Source: Arthrobacter sp.
GTDB taxonomy: Bacteria; Actinomycetota; Actinomycetes; Actinomycetales; Micrococcaceae
Assembly: GCA_026393275.1 (NCBI GenBank)
Contig: JAPLAM010000017.1
Location: forward strand, 20,091-84,090
DNA length: 64,000 bases
Direction: 5' to 3'
A program made the translations under genes and the position numbers. Under the pieces are notes generated by a model, which was not told the DNA's origin, did no database searches, and was given only the letters and a program-made list of their open reading frames with translations. Each line of letters opens with the position of its first letter. Within the stretch, counting starts at the first letter, position 1. Below are positions 1 to 12,252 of the stretch, piece after piece.

Positions 1-1
1 G

Positions 2-115
2 CTGGACTGCACGGCCGACCCCCGCGACGCGGCCCGAAGCCGCCTCGGCTGCCAGGTCATCCTCGGCAACGGCCTCGAAGACCTCGAAGTCGATGTGCCC
101 GGCAGCCAGGTCTGA
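2..115 (+). CDS. 2Fe-2S ferredoxin, C-terminal part (truncated by window start)
   Basis: Frame starting at base 2 reads LDCTADPRDAARSRLGCQVILGNGLEDLEVDVPGSQV then TGA; GCQV with acidic C-terminus is typical of adrenodoxin-type ferredoxins; followed directly by a ferredoxin reductase. Confidence 0.6.
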   Translation: MDCTADPRDAARSRLGCQVILGNGLEDLEVDVPGSQV

Positions 116-119
116 AGCC

Positions 120-1345
120 ATGGACAACATCGTCGGCAACGGCCAGGCCGGCATCCAGCTGGTCGACTCCCTTCGCACCGAGGGCTACACCGGCCGGATC
201 ACCGTCATCGGCGAGGAAGCCCACTTCCCGTATCAGCGCCCGCCGCTGTCCAAGGACTACATGTCCGACGCCAAGACCCCGCTGCCGCTTCCGTTGCGGG
301 CGGAGCGGTTCTTCGCCGGGAACGACGTCGACTCCCGCCTGGGCGTTCGGGTCACCGCCGTCGACCGGGCACGCCGCACGGCAACGCTCGACGACGGCTC
401 CCGGCTGGTGTATTCCAAGCTGGTCCTCGCCACCGGGGCCGCCAACCGTGAACTCAGCGTTCCCGGCAGCGGCCTGGCCGGTATCCACGGGCTGCGGACG
501 CTCTCCGACGCCGAGGCTGTCCATGCCCGGCTGGCCGTAGCGCGCTCCGTCGTCGTGATCGGCGCCGGATTCATCGGCCTGGAATTCGCGGCGGCGGCCC
601 GGCAGCGCGGCCTCGACGTGACGGTGCTCGAGTTTGCGGACCGGCCCATGGGCCGTGCACTGTCCCCGGCCATGTCGGGCTATTTCGCCGGAGCCCACGA
701 GCGGATGGGCGTGCAGCTTCGGTTCGGTGAAGGCATTGCCTCCTTCGAGGGGCGGGACGGACACGTGTGTTCCGCCGTCAGCACCGCCGGGCACTCCTAC
801 CCCGCCGACCTGGTCCTGGTCGGCATCGGCGTCATCCCGAGGACGGAACGGCCGCGACAGCCGGGCTGCCGGTGGACAACGGGATCATCGTGGATGGCGC
901 CCTGCGCACCCCGGACCCGGACATCTTCGCCCTTGGGGACTGCGCCAGCTACCCCAGCCGCCATGCCGCCGCCCGCACCCGGCTGGAGTCAGTGCAGAAC
1001 GCCACGGATCAGGCCCGCCATCTGGCCCGGTCCATCCTGGGAAGCAGCGAGGGCTACGCCGAGTTGCCCTGGTTCTGGTCCCAGCAGGGCCCGCTGAAGC
1101 TGCAGATTGCCGGCCTGAGCCAGCACGCGGACCAGACGGTGCTCCGCGGGGATCCGGCCTCCGGCAAGTTCTCGATTTTCTGCTACCGGAACGGCGAGCT
1201 TGCCGCCGTCGAGTCCGTCAACCACCCGGCAGACCACATGGCCGCGCGGCGGCTGCTAAGCCAGGGCCGGTCGCTGACGCCGGCGGACGCGGCGGACCCC
1301 GGCTTCGACTTCAAGACCCATTCCCGGGAAGTCGCCGTGGCGTAG
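120..1345 (+). pseudogene. FAD-dependent ferredoxin reductase (rhodocoxin/putidaredoxin reductase type), split by a frameshift near 850
   Basis: N-terminal part in the frame of ORF 93..1097 (GNGQAGIQLVDSLR, VVVIGAGFIGLEFAAAARQRGLDVTVLE), C-terminal part in the frame of ORF 767..1345 (GLPVDNGIIVDGALRTPDPDIFALGDCASYPS). A single-base indel around 845-855 would join them. Confidence 0.75.
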
Positions 1346-1405
1346 GACCACGTGTTGGCCCGGATGCCCCGCACGCCCGGCCAGGGCTCGTCCGGGACAC
1401 CCGGG

Positions 1406-2182
1406 CTAGCGGTGGGTGAATTCGGGCTGCCGCTTCTCGCTGAAGGCGGCCATGCCTTCCTTCTGGTCCTCGGTGGCGAAGAGTGAGTGGAAGACGCGGC
1501 GTTCGAACAGCACGCCCTGCGCCAGCCCGGTTTCGAAGGCGGCATTAACCGCTTCTTTGGCCACCATGGCCACCGGCTTGGACTTGGCCGCAATCACTTC
1601 GGCGGCTTTCACGGCCTCGTCGACGACGTCGGCGGCCGGGACCACGCGGGACACCAAACCGGCCCGTTCGGCCTCCGCGGCGTCCATGAAGCGGCCGGTG
1701 AGGATCATGTCCATCGCCTTGGCCTTGCCCACCGCGCGGGTGAGGCGCTGCGAGCCGCCCATGCCCGGGAGGACGCCGAGGTTGATTTCGGGCTGGCCGA
1801 ACTTGGCGTTGTCGCCCGCGATGATGAAGTCGCACATCATGGCGAGCTCGCAGCCGCCGCCGAGGGCGAAGCCGGAAACCGCCGCGACCACCGGGATGCG
1901 CAGCCGGGTGAAGTCTTCCCAGCCGCGGAACCAGTCGGCCGCGTACATCTCCATGTAGCCCTTGGACTGCATCTCCTTGATGTCCGCGCCGGCGGCGAAG
2001 GCCTTGGCGGATCCGGTCACCACGACGGCGCCGACGTCGGGGTCCGTGTCCATGGCGGTCACGGCGGCCACGAGTTCGTCCATGGTCGCCTTGTTCAGGG
2101 CGTTCAGCGCCTGGGGCCGGTTGAGCGTCACGAGGCCCACGCGGCCGCGGCGCTCCACCAGAATGTTTGTGTACTCGGTCAT
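1406..2182 (-). CDS. Enoyl-CoA hydratase
   Basis: Crotonase signature [14 protein letters not shown]...[44 protein letters not shown]. Confidence 0.9.
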   Translation of the reverse strand: MTEYTNILVERRGRVGLVTLNRPQALNALNKATMDELVAAVTAMDTDPDVGAVVVTGSAKAFAAGADIKEMQSKGYMEMYAADWFRGWEDFTRLRIPVVAAVSGFALGGGCELAMMCDFIIAGDNAKFGQPEINLGVLPGMGGSQRLTRAVGKAKAMDMILTGRFMDAAEAERAGLVSRVVPAADVVDEAVKAAEVIAAKSKPVAMVAKEAVNAAFETGLAQGVLFERRVFHSLFATEDQKEGMAAFSEKRQPEFTHR

Positions 2183-3123
2183 GCCTGTCCCTTCGGCTGA
2201 TGGTCGGATTTGTCCCGGATGTCGGTGATGATGCCGGAGAAGTCCCGGCCGGCACCGCCTTCCGCGGCAAAGCTATCGTAAATTTCGGAGGCGAGCGGAC
2301 CCAGCCGGGCGGCGACGCCGCTGCTTTCGAGGGCGTTGAGGGCCAGCTTCAGGTCCTTGGCCATCAGCGCCCCGGCGAAGCCCGGCTGGTAGTCGCGGTT
2401 GGCGGGGCTGGTGGGAACCGGCCCCGGCACGGGGCAGTTGGTGGTCAGCGCCCAGCACTGCCCGGACGCAGCGGAGGCGACGTCGAAGAGCGCCTGGTGC
2501 GTCAGGCCGAGCTTCTCGCCGAGCACGAAGGCCTCGCTGACGGCGATCATCGAGACACCCAGGATCATGTTGTTGCAGATCTTCGCGGCCTGCCCGGCAC
2601 CGTGCTCGCCGCAGTGGACCACGCGTTTGCCCATGACTTCCAGCATCGGATTGACCGCGTCGAAGTCCTCGGCCAGCGCGCCGACCATGAAGGTCAGGGT
2701 TCCCGCTTCGGCTCCGACCACGCCGCCGGAGACCGGCGCGTCGACGGCCCGGTGGCCGGCGGCGACCGCCAGTGCGGCGGCCTCACGGGCCTCGTCGACG
2801 TTGATGGTGGAGCAATCCAGGAACATGGTCCCCGGCGCCGCGGTGGCCAGCAGGCCCGGCTGGTCTGGAGTGCCACGGTACGCGTCCAGCAGGTGCTTGC
2901 CGCTGGGCAGCATGGTCAGCACGACGGCGGCGCCCGCGACGGCCTCGGCGGCCGTTTCCACGGTGTCGATCCCGTGGGCACGGGCGGCTTCCAGCGCCGC
3001 CGGTACCACGTCATAGCCCGTCACGGTGTAACCGGCCTTGACCAGGTTCACGGCCATCGGGCCGCCCATGTGGCCGAGCCCGAGGAACGCGATCCGGCCT
3101 TCCTGTCGTGTGGTCTCAGGCAT
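2179..3123 (-). CDS. mmsB: 3-hydroxyisobutyrate dehydrogenase
   Basis: [28 protein letters not shown] motif and HIBADH-type sequence; in valine operon. Confidence 0.9.
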   Translation of the reverse strand: MPETTRQEGRIAFLGLGHMGGPMAVNLVKAGYTVTGYDVVPAALEAARAHGIDTVETAAEAVAGAAVVLTMLPSGKHLLDAYRGTPDQPGLLATAAPGTMFLDCSTINVDEAREAAALAVAAGHRAVDAPVSGGVVGAEAGTLTFMVGALAEDFDAVNPMLEVMGKRVVHCGEHGAGQAAKICNNMILGVSMIAVSEAFVLGEKLGLTHQALFDVASAASGQCWALTTNCPVPGPVPTSPANRDYQPGFAGALMAKDLKLALNALESSGVAARLGPLASEIYDSFAAEGGAGRDFSGIITDIRDKSDHQPKGQA

Positions 3124-4221
3124 TGTTCTTCTCCTTTGAAGAGAGCTTCAGTTCGCGGTCGCCCAGCGGCGCGAAGTAGGCCTCGACGTCGTCGTCGCTG
3201 ACCTGCGCGAGGGTGGCCGGTCGCCAGTGTGGCGTGCGGTCCTTGTCCACCACCTGGGCGCGGATGCCCTCGCGGAAGTCGGGGCCGGTGAGGAACCGCA
3301 GGCCCACCCGGTACTCCTGCTCCAGGGCTTCGGCCAGGCTGAGCCCGCGGACGCGGCGCAGTGAGGCCAGCGCCACCTTGACTGCGGTCGGCGACTTGGC
3401 CGCGATCGTACCGGCGGCGTCGGCTGCCTCGCCGACGGCATTTCCGCTGGTCTCTTGGTCAAAGGCCTGCAGCCGGCGCAGGATTTCCTCGGCGTCGTCG
3501 CTCGCGTAGCAGGCATCGATCCAGTCCTGCTGCGCGGCGAGGACCGACGACGGGGCCGGTTCCGCGAACCGTGCGACGGCGGCGTCCACCGGCTCGCTTT
3601 CCAGTGCCGCTGCCAGCTCCGGCAGGCAGTCGGCGGGCACGAACGTGTCGGCCAGGCCCAGGAAGAGCGCATCCGCGCCGGTCAGGTGGGCACCGGTCAG
3701 GGCCGCGTGGGTGCCCGTCTCCCCGGGCGAGCGGGAAAGCAGCAGCGTGCCGCCGACGTCGGGCACGAACCCGATGGTGGTTTCCGGCATGCCCATCCGG
3801 GTGCGTTCGGTGACGATCCGGACCGAGCCGTGCGCGGAGATTCCCACCCCGCCGCCGAGGACCAGCCCGTCCATGAACGCCACGTAGGGCTTGGGGTATT
3901 CCGAAATCAGCAGGTTCAGCCGGTACTCGACGGCCCAGAAGTCCGCTGTCGCGTCGCCGCCGCCGAGCATGTCCCGGTAGATGGCTACGATGTCGCCGCC
4001 GGCGCACAGCCCCCGGTCACCGGCGCCGCGGACCAGGACGGCGGCAACGGCGTCGTCCTGCGCCCACAGCGTGAGCTGGTCCAGCATCGCCGCGGCCATG
4101 CCCGCGGTCAGCGCATTGACGGCTTTGGGCCGGTTCAATGTGACGACGCCGAGCCGGCCGCAGCGCTCGAACAGGACTTCGGCGGCCTGCTCTGCGGTCG
4201 TTTCGGCGGCCAGGTCCGGCA

Positions 4222-4222
<1 letters not shown>
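3116..4222 (-). CDS. 3-hydroxyisobutyryl-CoA hydrolase / enoyl-CoA hydratase family
   Basis: LNRPKAVNALTAGM...AGGDIVAIYRDMLGGG...PETTIGFVPDVGGTLLLSR; HIBCH-type length and synteny. Confidence 0.85.
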
Positions 4223-5721
<1,499 letters not shown>

Positions 5722-6325
5722 GATGGAATGCTCCTTTGCATGTGACCCAGATCATCTCTGCACCCGAATATACTCGGACTTCCTACTAATTTCCAGAGTG
5801 GGCGGGGGGGCGGAATGCAACGTCCCGGCAAAGAGCGACAGCCCATGGCTCCACAATCTGCGCCAGCTTAGGCAAGATGAGCACTGCTGGTGTTCGGAAT
5901 ATTTTGGGGGCCACTGCTCACGGCCGGTGCAGTCTGGTCCAAAGAGGGCATAACCTCGGCCGAGGTGGTCCGCAACGGCTCGAAAGCCACTGGCAGAACA
6001 TACAAATTGAGTTCACCTACCTCCATACCGCTTTCTGCAGATCCGGGCAGCGGTGGCGTCCATGGCTGCCTCCGTCTCGAAAACGAGTATGCCTACTCGT
6101 GTTTGGCCTGTGGCACTCGCCATAAAATGATTATGGTCCTCATGCCGGTTGAGCCCCTATCCGGAGCCCGGAAGCACTGAGTTCGCTCCTAAATGGCATG
6201 GGTTTGCCTTCTCAACCGTTGCAGAAGACCGCCACGTTGTGAGGGGTCGCCATGCCTGCGTTAGCTGCCGTCAAGTTCGGGTTTCGGGATGCCCAAGGCC
6301 GCGTCGAAAGTCGCGGGGCCCGGCG

Positions 6326-7033
6326 ATGAACACAAAGGTCCTCGCACCAGTCCTGGCATTAATGTTGACTGTCATCGGTTTCGCCGCGGCGCCGGCCGCG
6401 ACGGCAGCATCACCGGCACCGTCTCCGGCGGCTCCGAATGCCGTCAAAGTCATCGACTCGACCAGCGTCATCAATGACCCGGTCTGGTTCACAAAGGCCT
6501 ACGCCGCCGGTTTCAGGCTGTACGTGCTGCATTCAACCGCCTGGGGCACCTGCACTCCTTGGTACAACACTGCTTCCCAGCTCGGGATGGCCATCGCTGC
6601 CGGCCTCAAGATCGCCGTCTACACCAGGGATCCGGGGTGTTGGCAGGGAGGAATCAGCGCGGCCGGTCCGTACCGGTCCCAACTGCAGTTCTTCGCCCTG
6701 GACGTGGAGCCAGGCGGGCCAGTGGTCACCCGGGCCATGATCGACGGCGTGACAGCAATGGGTGTCCGGCCGGTCATCTACACCGGATCCGCGATGTGGC
6801 CGCAGATGACCAACGGCAGCACAGCATTCGCCAACATACCGCTCTGGGACACCCACGCCGGAAATATCGACTACAACCAATGGACCGCCGACTACCTCTC
6901 TCCCGCCCCAGTGGAATACGGAGGCTGGAACACCCCCACCACCATGCGGGTGGGAGTCCAGCAAAAGCTAAACCACATTCTCGAAGGAGTCGCCGTCGAC
7001 CTGAGTTCCTTCGACGCTTCATTCCTCAAGTAG
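6326..7033 (+). CDS. Secreted DUF1906-like (glycoside hydrolase-like) protein
   Basis: Start MNTKVLAPVLALMLTVIGFAAAPA signal peptide; IDSTSVIND...FALDVEPGG...VRPVIYTGSAMW TIM-barrel type sequence. Confidence 0.55.
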   Translation: MNTKVLAPVLALMLTVIGFAAAPAATAASPAPSPAAPNAVKVIDSTSVINDPVWFTKAYAAGFRLYVLHSTAWGTCTPWYNTASQLGMAIAAGLKIAVYTRDPGCWQGGISAAGPYRSQLQFFALDVEPGGPVVTRAMIDGVTAMGVRPVIYTGSAMWPQMTNGSTAFANIPLWDTHAGNIDYNQWTADYLSPAPVEYGGWNTPTTMRVGVQQKLNHILEGVAVDLSSFDASFLK

Positions 7034-7112
7034 CCGAACAGGCGGATGCCGGGCAAGCCCTCGGGCAGCTCGGGCGGCTCCCCCACCGGGCCAAGTTCGG
7101 TAAGTTAGGACT

Positions 7113-7919
7113 GTGAAGATTGCTACCTGGAATGTGAACTCGCTCCGTGCCCGTGCCGACCGCGTTGAGGCCTGGCTCCAGCGCACCGACTGTGATGTCC
7201 TGGCCATCCAGGAAACCAAGTGCAAGGACGACAATTTCCCGTGGGAGCTGTTCGAGCGCATGGGCTACGAGGTCGCCCATTTCGGCCTGAGCCAGTGGAA
7301 CGGGGTGGCCATCGCCTCCCGCGTGGGGCTCGACGACGTCGAACGCACCTTCGTGGACCAGCCCGCCTTCGGCAAGGGCGGCAAGGACGAGGTCCAGGAG
7401 GCCCGCGCGATCGGCGCCAGCTGCGGCGGGATCCGGGTCTGGAGCCTGTACGTGCCCAACGGCAGGGCGCTCGATGACGAGCACATGCCCTACAAGATCA
7501 GCTGGCTGGACTCGCTCCGCGCCCACGCCGAGGGCTGGGTCCAGGCGGACCCGGACGCCCAGATCGCGCTGATGGGCGACTGGAATATCGCCCCGCGGGA
7601 CGAGGACGTGTGGGACATCGACTACTTCCGCACCGCGGGCCTGACCCACGTCAGCGAACCTGAACGCGCGGCCTTCCACGCCTTCGAAGACGCCGGCTTC
7701 ACCGACGTCGTCCGGCCGTACACACCCGGCCCCGGGGTGTATACCTACTGGGACTACACGCAGCTGCGTTTCCCGAAGAAGGAAGGGATGCGGATCGACT
7801 TCGCCCTCGCCTCCCCCGCGCTGGCAGCCCGGGTGACCGGGGCATCGATCGACCGCGAGGAACGCAAGGGCAAGGGCGCCTCGGACCACGCCCCGGTGAT
7901 CGTGGAGCTGGCCGACTGA
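7113..7919 (+). CDS. xthA: Exodeoxyribonuclease III / AP endonuclease family
   Basis: MKIATWNVNSLRAR...DVLAIQETKCKD...LMGDWNIAPRDEDVWD...MRIDFALAS...GASDHAPV. Confidence 0.92.
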   Translation: MKIATWNVNSLRARADRVEAWLQRTDCDVLAIQETKCKDDNFPWELFERMGYEVAHFGLSQWNGVAIASRVGLDDVERTFVDQPAFGKGGKDEVQEARAIGASCGGIRVWSLYVPNGRALDDEHMPYKISWLDSLRAHAEGWVQADPDAQIALMGDWNIAPRDEDVWDIDYFRTAGLTHVSEPERAAFHAFEDAGFTDVVRPYTPGPGVYTYWDYTQLRFPKKEGMRIDFALASPALAARVTGASIDREERKGKGASDHAPVIVELAD

Positions 7920-7950
7920 TGGACGGCCGCCGGGGAAGCGCAGGCCCGCG

Positions 7951-8808
7951 ATGACCGGGAACCTCTACCGCGGCCAGGCCGGACTGCCGTTTTCCTCGAC
8001 GCTGCGGGTCTACGAGCCCCTGGAAGCCTTCCCCGCCGACCAGCAGGAGAGCCTGCGGACCGCCGGCGCCCGTTCCGAGTCGCGGGCCGCCGTGGAAAAC
8101 GCCGAGCTGCTCGCCTCGCTGGGCCGCATCACCCGCCCCGGCGGGGATCCCTTCCCCACCGGGCATACCGACCTGGTCCGGGTGCTGGCCGTCAGCGGTT
8201 CCGGCGGCGAGACCAGGCTGCTGTACTGCCCCAGCCAGCTGGTGCTCCGGGCCGGGCTGGCCGCCAACGCTCTGATGGAGGGAATCCACGGCCCGCTGGC
8301 CCAGCTGCTGATCCCCGAGGAGCAACGCGACCGGCACCAGGAACGCATCGACCAGGTGAAAGCCCGCGAAGGGGTCCGCCGCGTCCACACCCGCGCGTCC
8401 ACCTGGGGAATCCCGTTCAGCTGGTTCTGCCTCTTCCAGGAATCTGATCCCACGGATGTGGTGGAGGCCGGCGGCCGGATCGTCACCGTGCGCATCCGGT
8501 CAACCATCCGCGCCGCCCTGAACCGGGTCAGGCACGCCGTCGCCCACCTGGCCCTCGCCGCCCCGGACCTTGACATGCTGGAGGACCTGACCCAGCTCAC
8601 CGAATGGCTGGAACTCTTCCACACCGACTCGTTCGTGGAACTGGACTACGGCGCGTTGGCGGACAAGGTCTACCCGGACGACTCACCGATGGACGTGCGG
8701 CTGGGAATTGAATGCCTCGCCGAAGGCGACATGACCGGCGCGGCCGCCGCCTACCGGCGGCTGGCCTCCCGCTGGATCCCGATCCGGCAACTGGCCCGCG
8801 CCTCCTGA
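7951..8808 (+). CDS. Conserved hypothetical protein
   Basis: 285-aa ORF with coding-like composition, directly downstream of xthA. Confidence 0.6.
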   Translation: MTGNLYRGQAGLPFSSTLRVYEPLEAFPADQQESLRTAGARSESRAAVENAELLASLGRITRPGGDPFPTGHTDLVRVLAVSGSGGETRLLYCPSQLVLRAGLAANALMEGIHGPLAQLLIPEEQRDRHQERIDQVKAREGVRRVHTRASTWGIPFSWFCLFQESDPTDVVEAGGRIVTVRIRSTIRAALNRVRHAVAHLALAAPDLDMLEDLTQLTEWLELFHTDSFVELDYGALADKVYPDDSPMDVRLGIECLAEGDMTGAAAAYRRLASRWIPIRQLARAS

Positions 8809-8809
8809 G

Positions 8810-8838
8810 CCCGCGACGCCGAGAACCGCGTCGCCGGG
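8810..8838. terminator. Possible hairpin between convergent genes
   Basis: GCGACGC (8813-8819) pairs with GCGTCGC (8828-8834); no strong U-tract. Confidence 0.35.
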
Positions 8839-8841
8839 ACC

Positions 8842-9939
8842 CTACGTCCGGCGCAGCCGCTGGCCGGACATCGGCGCGAGCGGCTCCGCAAGCCGCGGGG
8901 GCGCCGTCGTACCCCGTACGATCAGCCGGTGCGGGGCGACGACGGAACGCACCGCTCCGGTGACCCCGTCGAGTTCGTCCAGGAGCATCTTGGTAGCCAG
9001 CTCGGCCTGTTCGTCGGGGCGCTGGCCGACGGTGGTGAGCCCGACGGCGGCTGCGAATTCGTGGTCGTCGATCCCCACCACCGAGAGCTCCTCCGGAATC
9101 CGGACGCCCGCGCCACGGGCCTCAAACATGACCCCCATGGCCATCTCGTCCGAGGCGCAGAAGATCGCGGTGGGCTTCGGACCGGGCAGACCCCACAGCC
9201 GTTGGAACGCTTCCTGGCCGCTGCGGACGGTGAAGTCCCCCCACTGGTCCCACTCCGGCCGGACGTCCAGCGCCGCCCGGGCCATGACATCCTGGAACGC
9301 CTGGATCCGCACCCGCGGGACGTCGAAGTTCAGGTCCGTCTCGTCGTCGCCGTGCAGCAGCGCGATGTCCCGGTGGCCCAGGTCGATGAGGTGGCGCACC
9401 GCGGTGGAGGCGGCGTCGTAGTCGTCGATCCCGATGTAGGCGCAGCCCTCGACGTGGCCGCCGACGACGACCAGCGGGATGTCGATCTTGTGCAGGTGTT
9501 CCAGTTCCTCGCGGGTCAGGGCCATGCAGAGGACCAGGAGCGCGTCGATTTGCTTGTAGACCATGGTCTTGCTGAACAGCCGCTCGCGGTGGCTGCCGTG
9601 GCCGCCCAGATTGAACAGCGACAGGTTGTACTGGCGGCCGTGCAGTTCCCGGTCCGCGCCTTCGATGGCCTTGGAGAAAAACCAGCGGCTGACGAAGGGT
9701 GCCAGCACCCCGATGGTCCGGGTCCGGCCGGTGGCGAGGCCCGATGCCGAGGATGAGGCCACGTAGCCGAGGTCCTCGGCGATTTCGAGGATCTTCTCCC
9801 GGGTGGCCGGCGAAACCCGGGGCAGCCCCCGCACTGCTCTGGAAACGGTGGCGGTGGAGACGCCCGCGGCGGTCGCCACGTCCTCGATGCTGACGCCGGA
9901 ATGGCCGCCGCGCTGCGCCCTGTCAGTTGTCCGTGCCAC
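8842..9939 (-). CDS. LacI-family transcriptional regulator
   Basis: SIEDVATAAGVSTATVSRAVRGLPRVSPATREKILEIAEDLGY HTH plus periplasmic-binding-like domain. Confidence 0.92.
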   Translation of the reverse strand: MARTTDRAQRGGHSGVSIEDVATAAGVSTATVSRAVRGLPRVSPATREKILEIAEDLGYVASSSASGLATGRTRTIGVLAPFVSRWFFSKAIEGADRELHGRQYNLSLFNLGGHGSHRERLFSKTMVYKQIDALLVLCMALTREELEHLHKIDIPLVVVGGHVEGCAYIGIDDYDAASTAVRHLIDLGHRDIALLHGDDETDLNFDVPRVRIQAFQDVMARAALDVRPEWDQWGDFTVRSGQEAFQRLWGLPGPKPTAIFCASDEMAMGVMFEARGAGVRIPEELSVVGIDDHEFAAAVGLTTVGQRPDEQAELATKMLLDELDGVTGAVRSVVAPHRLIVRGTTAPPRLAEPLAPMSGQRLRRT

Positions 9940-10056
9940 CGTGTCCCCTTGTCGGCCGGCCGCAGAAGTTCGGCCGGCGTGCCGCCCCCGCGGCGCCGCT
10001 TCATCGTACTATCCGCCCGACCCGGCACCGCCCTTCGTGACGCGCCGGCGTCGCAC

Positions 10057-10314
10057 TCAGCGCCGCCGGGTGGCCGTCCGTCCGGGCAGCCGCCGCCGGA
10101 GCCGGAGCATTCCGTACAGGGCCAGCAGCGTGGCCAGCAGCCCGAGGGCCCAGCCGAGGGCCGGCTGGGCGGTCATCTCCATCCAGACGGTGACCGCCAG
10201 CAGGATCAGCGCCCAGAAGCCCAGGAACCCGATAATGATGTCGAAGTCCTCGCCCGAGCGCACCCGGCGGTGCGTGCTGCGGACTTCGCCCCGGTTCTGC
10301 CGGCCAGCCATCAC
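10057..10314 (-). CDS. Small membrane protein
   Basis: 85 aa with two hydrophobic segments, adjacent to the sugar ABC operon. Confidence 0.5.
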   Translation of the reverse strand: MMAGRQNRGEVRSTHRRVRSGEDFDIIIGFLGFWALILLAVTVWMEMTAQPALGWALGLLATLLALYGMLRLRRRLPGRTATRRR

Positions 10315-10321
10315 AAACCCG

Positions 10322-11212
10322 TCACTTCACGGCGCCGGCCGTCAGGCCGGCGACGATCTTGCGCTGGAAGACCAGCACCAGGATCACCAGGGGAATGGTC
10401 ACGATGGTCCCGGCCGCCATGATCGCCGTGTAGGGGATCTGGTTGGGCTGCGCGCCGGCGAAGCTCGCGATGGCGACGGTGACCGGCTGGGTCCTGTCGC
10501 TGGAGAGCTGGCTGGCGATCAGGAACTCATTCCACGAGGAGATGAACGCCAGGATGGCCGTGGTGAAGATGGCCGGAGCGGCGAGCGGCATGATCACCTT
10601 CCGGAAGGCCTGGCCCTGCGTGCAGCCGTCCACGCGGGCCGACTCCTCGAGCTCCCACGGCATCTCCCGGAAGAACGACGTCATGGTGTAGACGGTGAGC
10701 GGCAGCACGAACGAGATGTTCGGGATGATCAGGGCCTGGTACGTGCCCATCCAGCCGATGTTGGTGAACAGCTGGAACAGCGGGGTGATGAGGGCGACGC
10801 CGGGGAACATCGAGGCGCCCAGGATGAAGCCCAGCACGAGGTACTTGAACCGGAAGTTCAACCGGGCCAGGGCGTACGCGGCGAACACGCCGATCAGCAG
10901 CGAAACCACGGTGACCACGCCGCCGATGAACACGCTGTTCAGGAGCGCCTGGCCGAAGTGGTTGCCGAAGGAGGTATCGAACGCGGTCTGGAAGTTGTCC
11001 AGCGTGACGTGCGTCGGCAGGATCGAGGTGTCGTAGGTGAAGCCGACCTCGCGGAAGGCCGTCACCACCATCCAGTAGGCCGGCGCCAGGCACCAGATCA
11101 GGACGACCAGGGCGCTGATGTAGGTCCGGCCCTGGGCCAACTTCTCCCGGTTCTGGGCGGTCTTGCGCCCCTGGTCCTGCTGCGCGCGCAGCTCGGTAGC
11201 GGCGGCGGTCAT
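10322..11212 (-). CDS. Carbohydrate ABC transporter permease (MalG-like)
   Basis: EAA-type loop ELEESARVDGCTQGQAFRKVIMPLAAPAIFT. Confidence 0.9.
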   Translation of the reverse strand: MTAAATELRAQQDQGRKTAQNREKLAQGRTYISALVVLIWCLAPAYWMVVTAFREVGFTYDTSILPTHVTLDNFQTAFDTSFGNHFGQALLNSVFIGGVVTVVSLLIGVFAAYALARLNFRFKYLVLGFILGASMFPGVALITPLFQLFTNIGWMGTYQALIIPNISFVLPLTVYTMTSFFREMPWELEESARVDGCTQGQAFRKVIMPLAAPAIFTTAILAFISSWNEFLIASQLSSDRTQPVTVAIASFAGAQPNQIPYTAIMAAGTIVTIPLVILVLVFQRKIVAGLTAGAVK

Positions 11213-12246
11213 TTCTTCCCCTTACTAGCGCCGGTCTGCTGCTCCACAACATTCGCGCCCAGGAAGCGCACGAAGATGAAGGCGACAAGGAAAATGATGA
11301 TGAACGTGATGGTGGACAGCGCCGCCGCCACGTTAAAGCCCTGCCTGATCTGGCTGATCACCAGGATGGACAGGGTGGTGGTGTTGTTCGACCCGCCGGT
11401 CAGGATGTAGGGCAGGTCGAACATCCGCAGCGCGTCAAGGGTGCGGAACAGGATGGCCACCATGAGCGCCGGTTTGACCAGCGGCAGGGTGATCATCCGG
11501 AACCGCTGCCAGGCGGTGGCGCCGTCAACCTTGGCCGCCTCGTACACCTCAGCCGGAATCATCTGCAGGCCGGCCAGGATCAGCAGCGCCATGAACGGCG
11601 TGGTCTTCCAGACGTCGGCAATGATGACGGCCCACTTGGCCGGCCATTCGCTGCCGGTCCACAGAATGGAGGTGTTGAAGAGCTTGTTGGCGATGCCCTC
11701 GAAGGCGAAGATGAACAGCCACAGTTTGGCGGTGACGGCGGTGGGGATGGCCCACGGCACCAGCACGGCGGCGCGGACCAGGCTGCGGCCCTTGAAGGTG
11801 CGTGCCATGATGATGGCCATCCAGAAGCCGAGCACGGTCTCCAGCGCCACGGTCACAATCGTGAAGAAGAAGGTCGTGGCCGTCGCGGACCAAAACTGGG
11901 ACCCGAGGGTACCGGGCGGGCAGGCAACGGTGCCGCCGCCGGGGGACGCGCACTGTTGGGCGATCCAGTTAACGTAGTTTGTGATACCCGCCGGGCCGCC
12001 CTCGGCGAAGAGGCCGGTGGCAGGGTCCAGACCGGCGTCGGCCTGGAAGGACATCACGATGGCGCTGATGATCGGGTAAACGATAACGACGGCCAGCGCG
12101 ATGATGGCGGGAGCCAACAGCCACGACGCCCACTTGCCCTGGCTCGCTATGGCGTTGTCCTCCCCCACCCCCTTGGGTGCGTGGTGGAGCTCGGTCCCGC
12201 CCGACGCCGGCTTCTTTACCGGCGTCGGGCCCAATTCAGTTGCCAT
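11209..12246 (-). CDS. Carbohydrate ABC transporter permease (MalF-like)
   Basis: EAAKVDGATAWQRFRMITLPLVKPALM. Confidence 0.9.
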   Translation of the reverse strand: MATELGPTPVKKPASGGTELHHAPKGVGEDNAIASQGKWASWLLAPAIIALAVVIVYPIISAIVMSFQADAGLDPATGLFAEGGPAGITNYVNWIAQQCASPGGGTVACPPGTLGSQFWSATATTFFFTIVTVALETVLGFWMAIIMARTFKGRSLVRAAVLVPWAIPTAVTAKLWLFIFAFEGIANKLFNTSILWTGSEWPAKWAVIIADVWKTTPFMALLILAGLQMIPAEVYEAAKVDGATAWQRFRMITLPLVKPALMVAILFRTLDALRMFDLPYILTGGSNNTTTLSILVISQIRQGFNVAAALSTITFIIIFLVAFIFVRFLGANVVEQQTGASKGKK

Positions 12247-12252
12247 TTTGGA

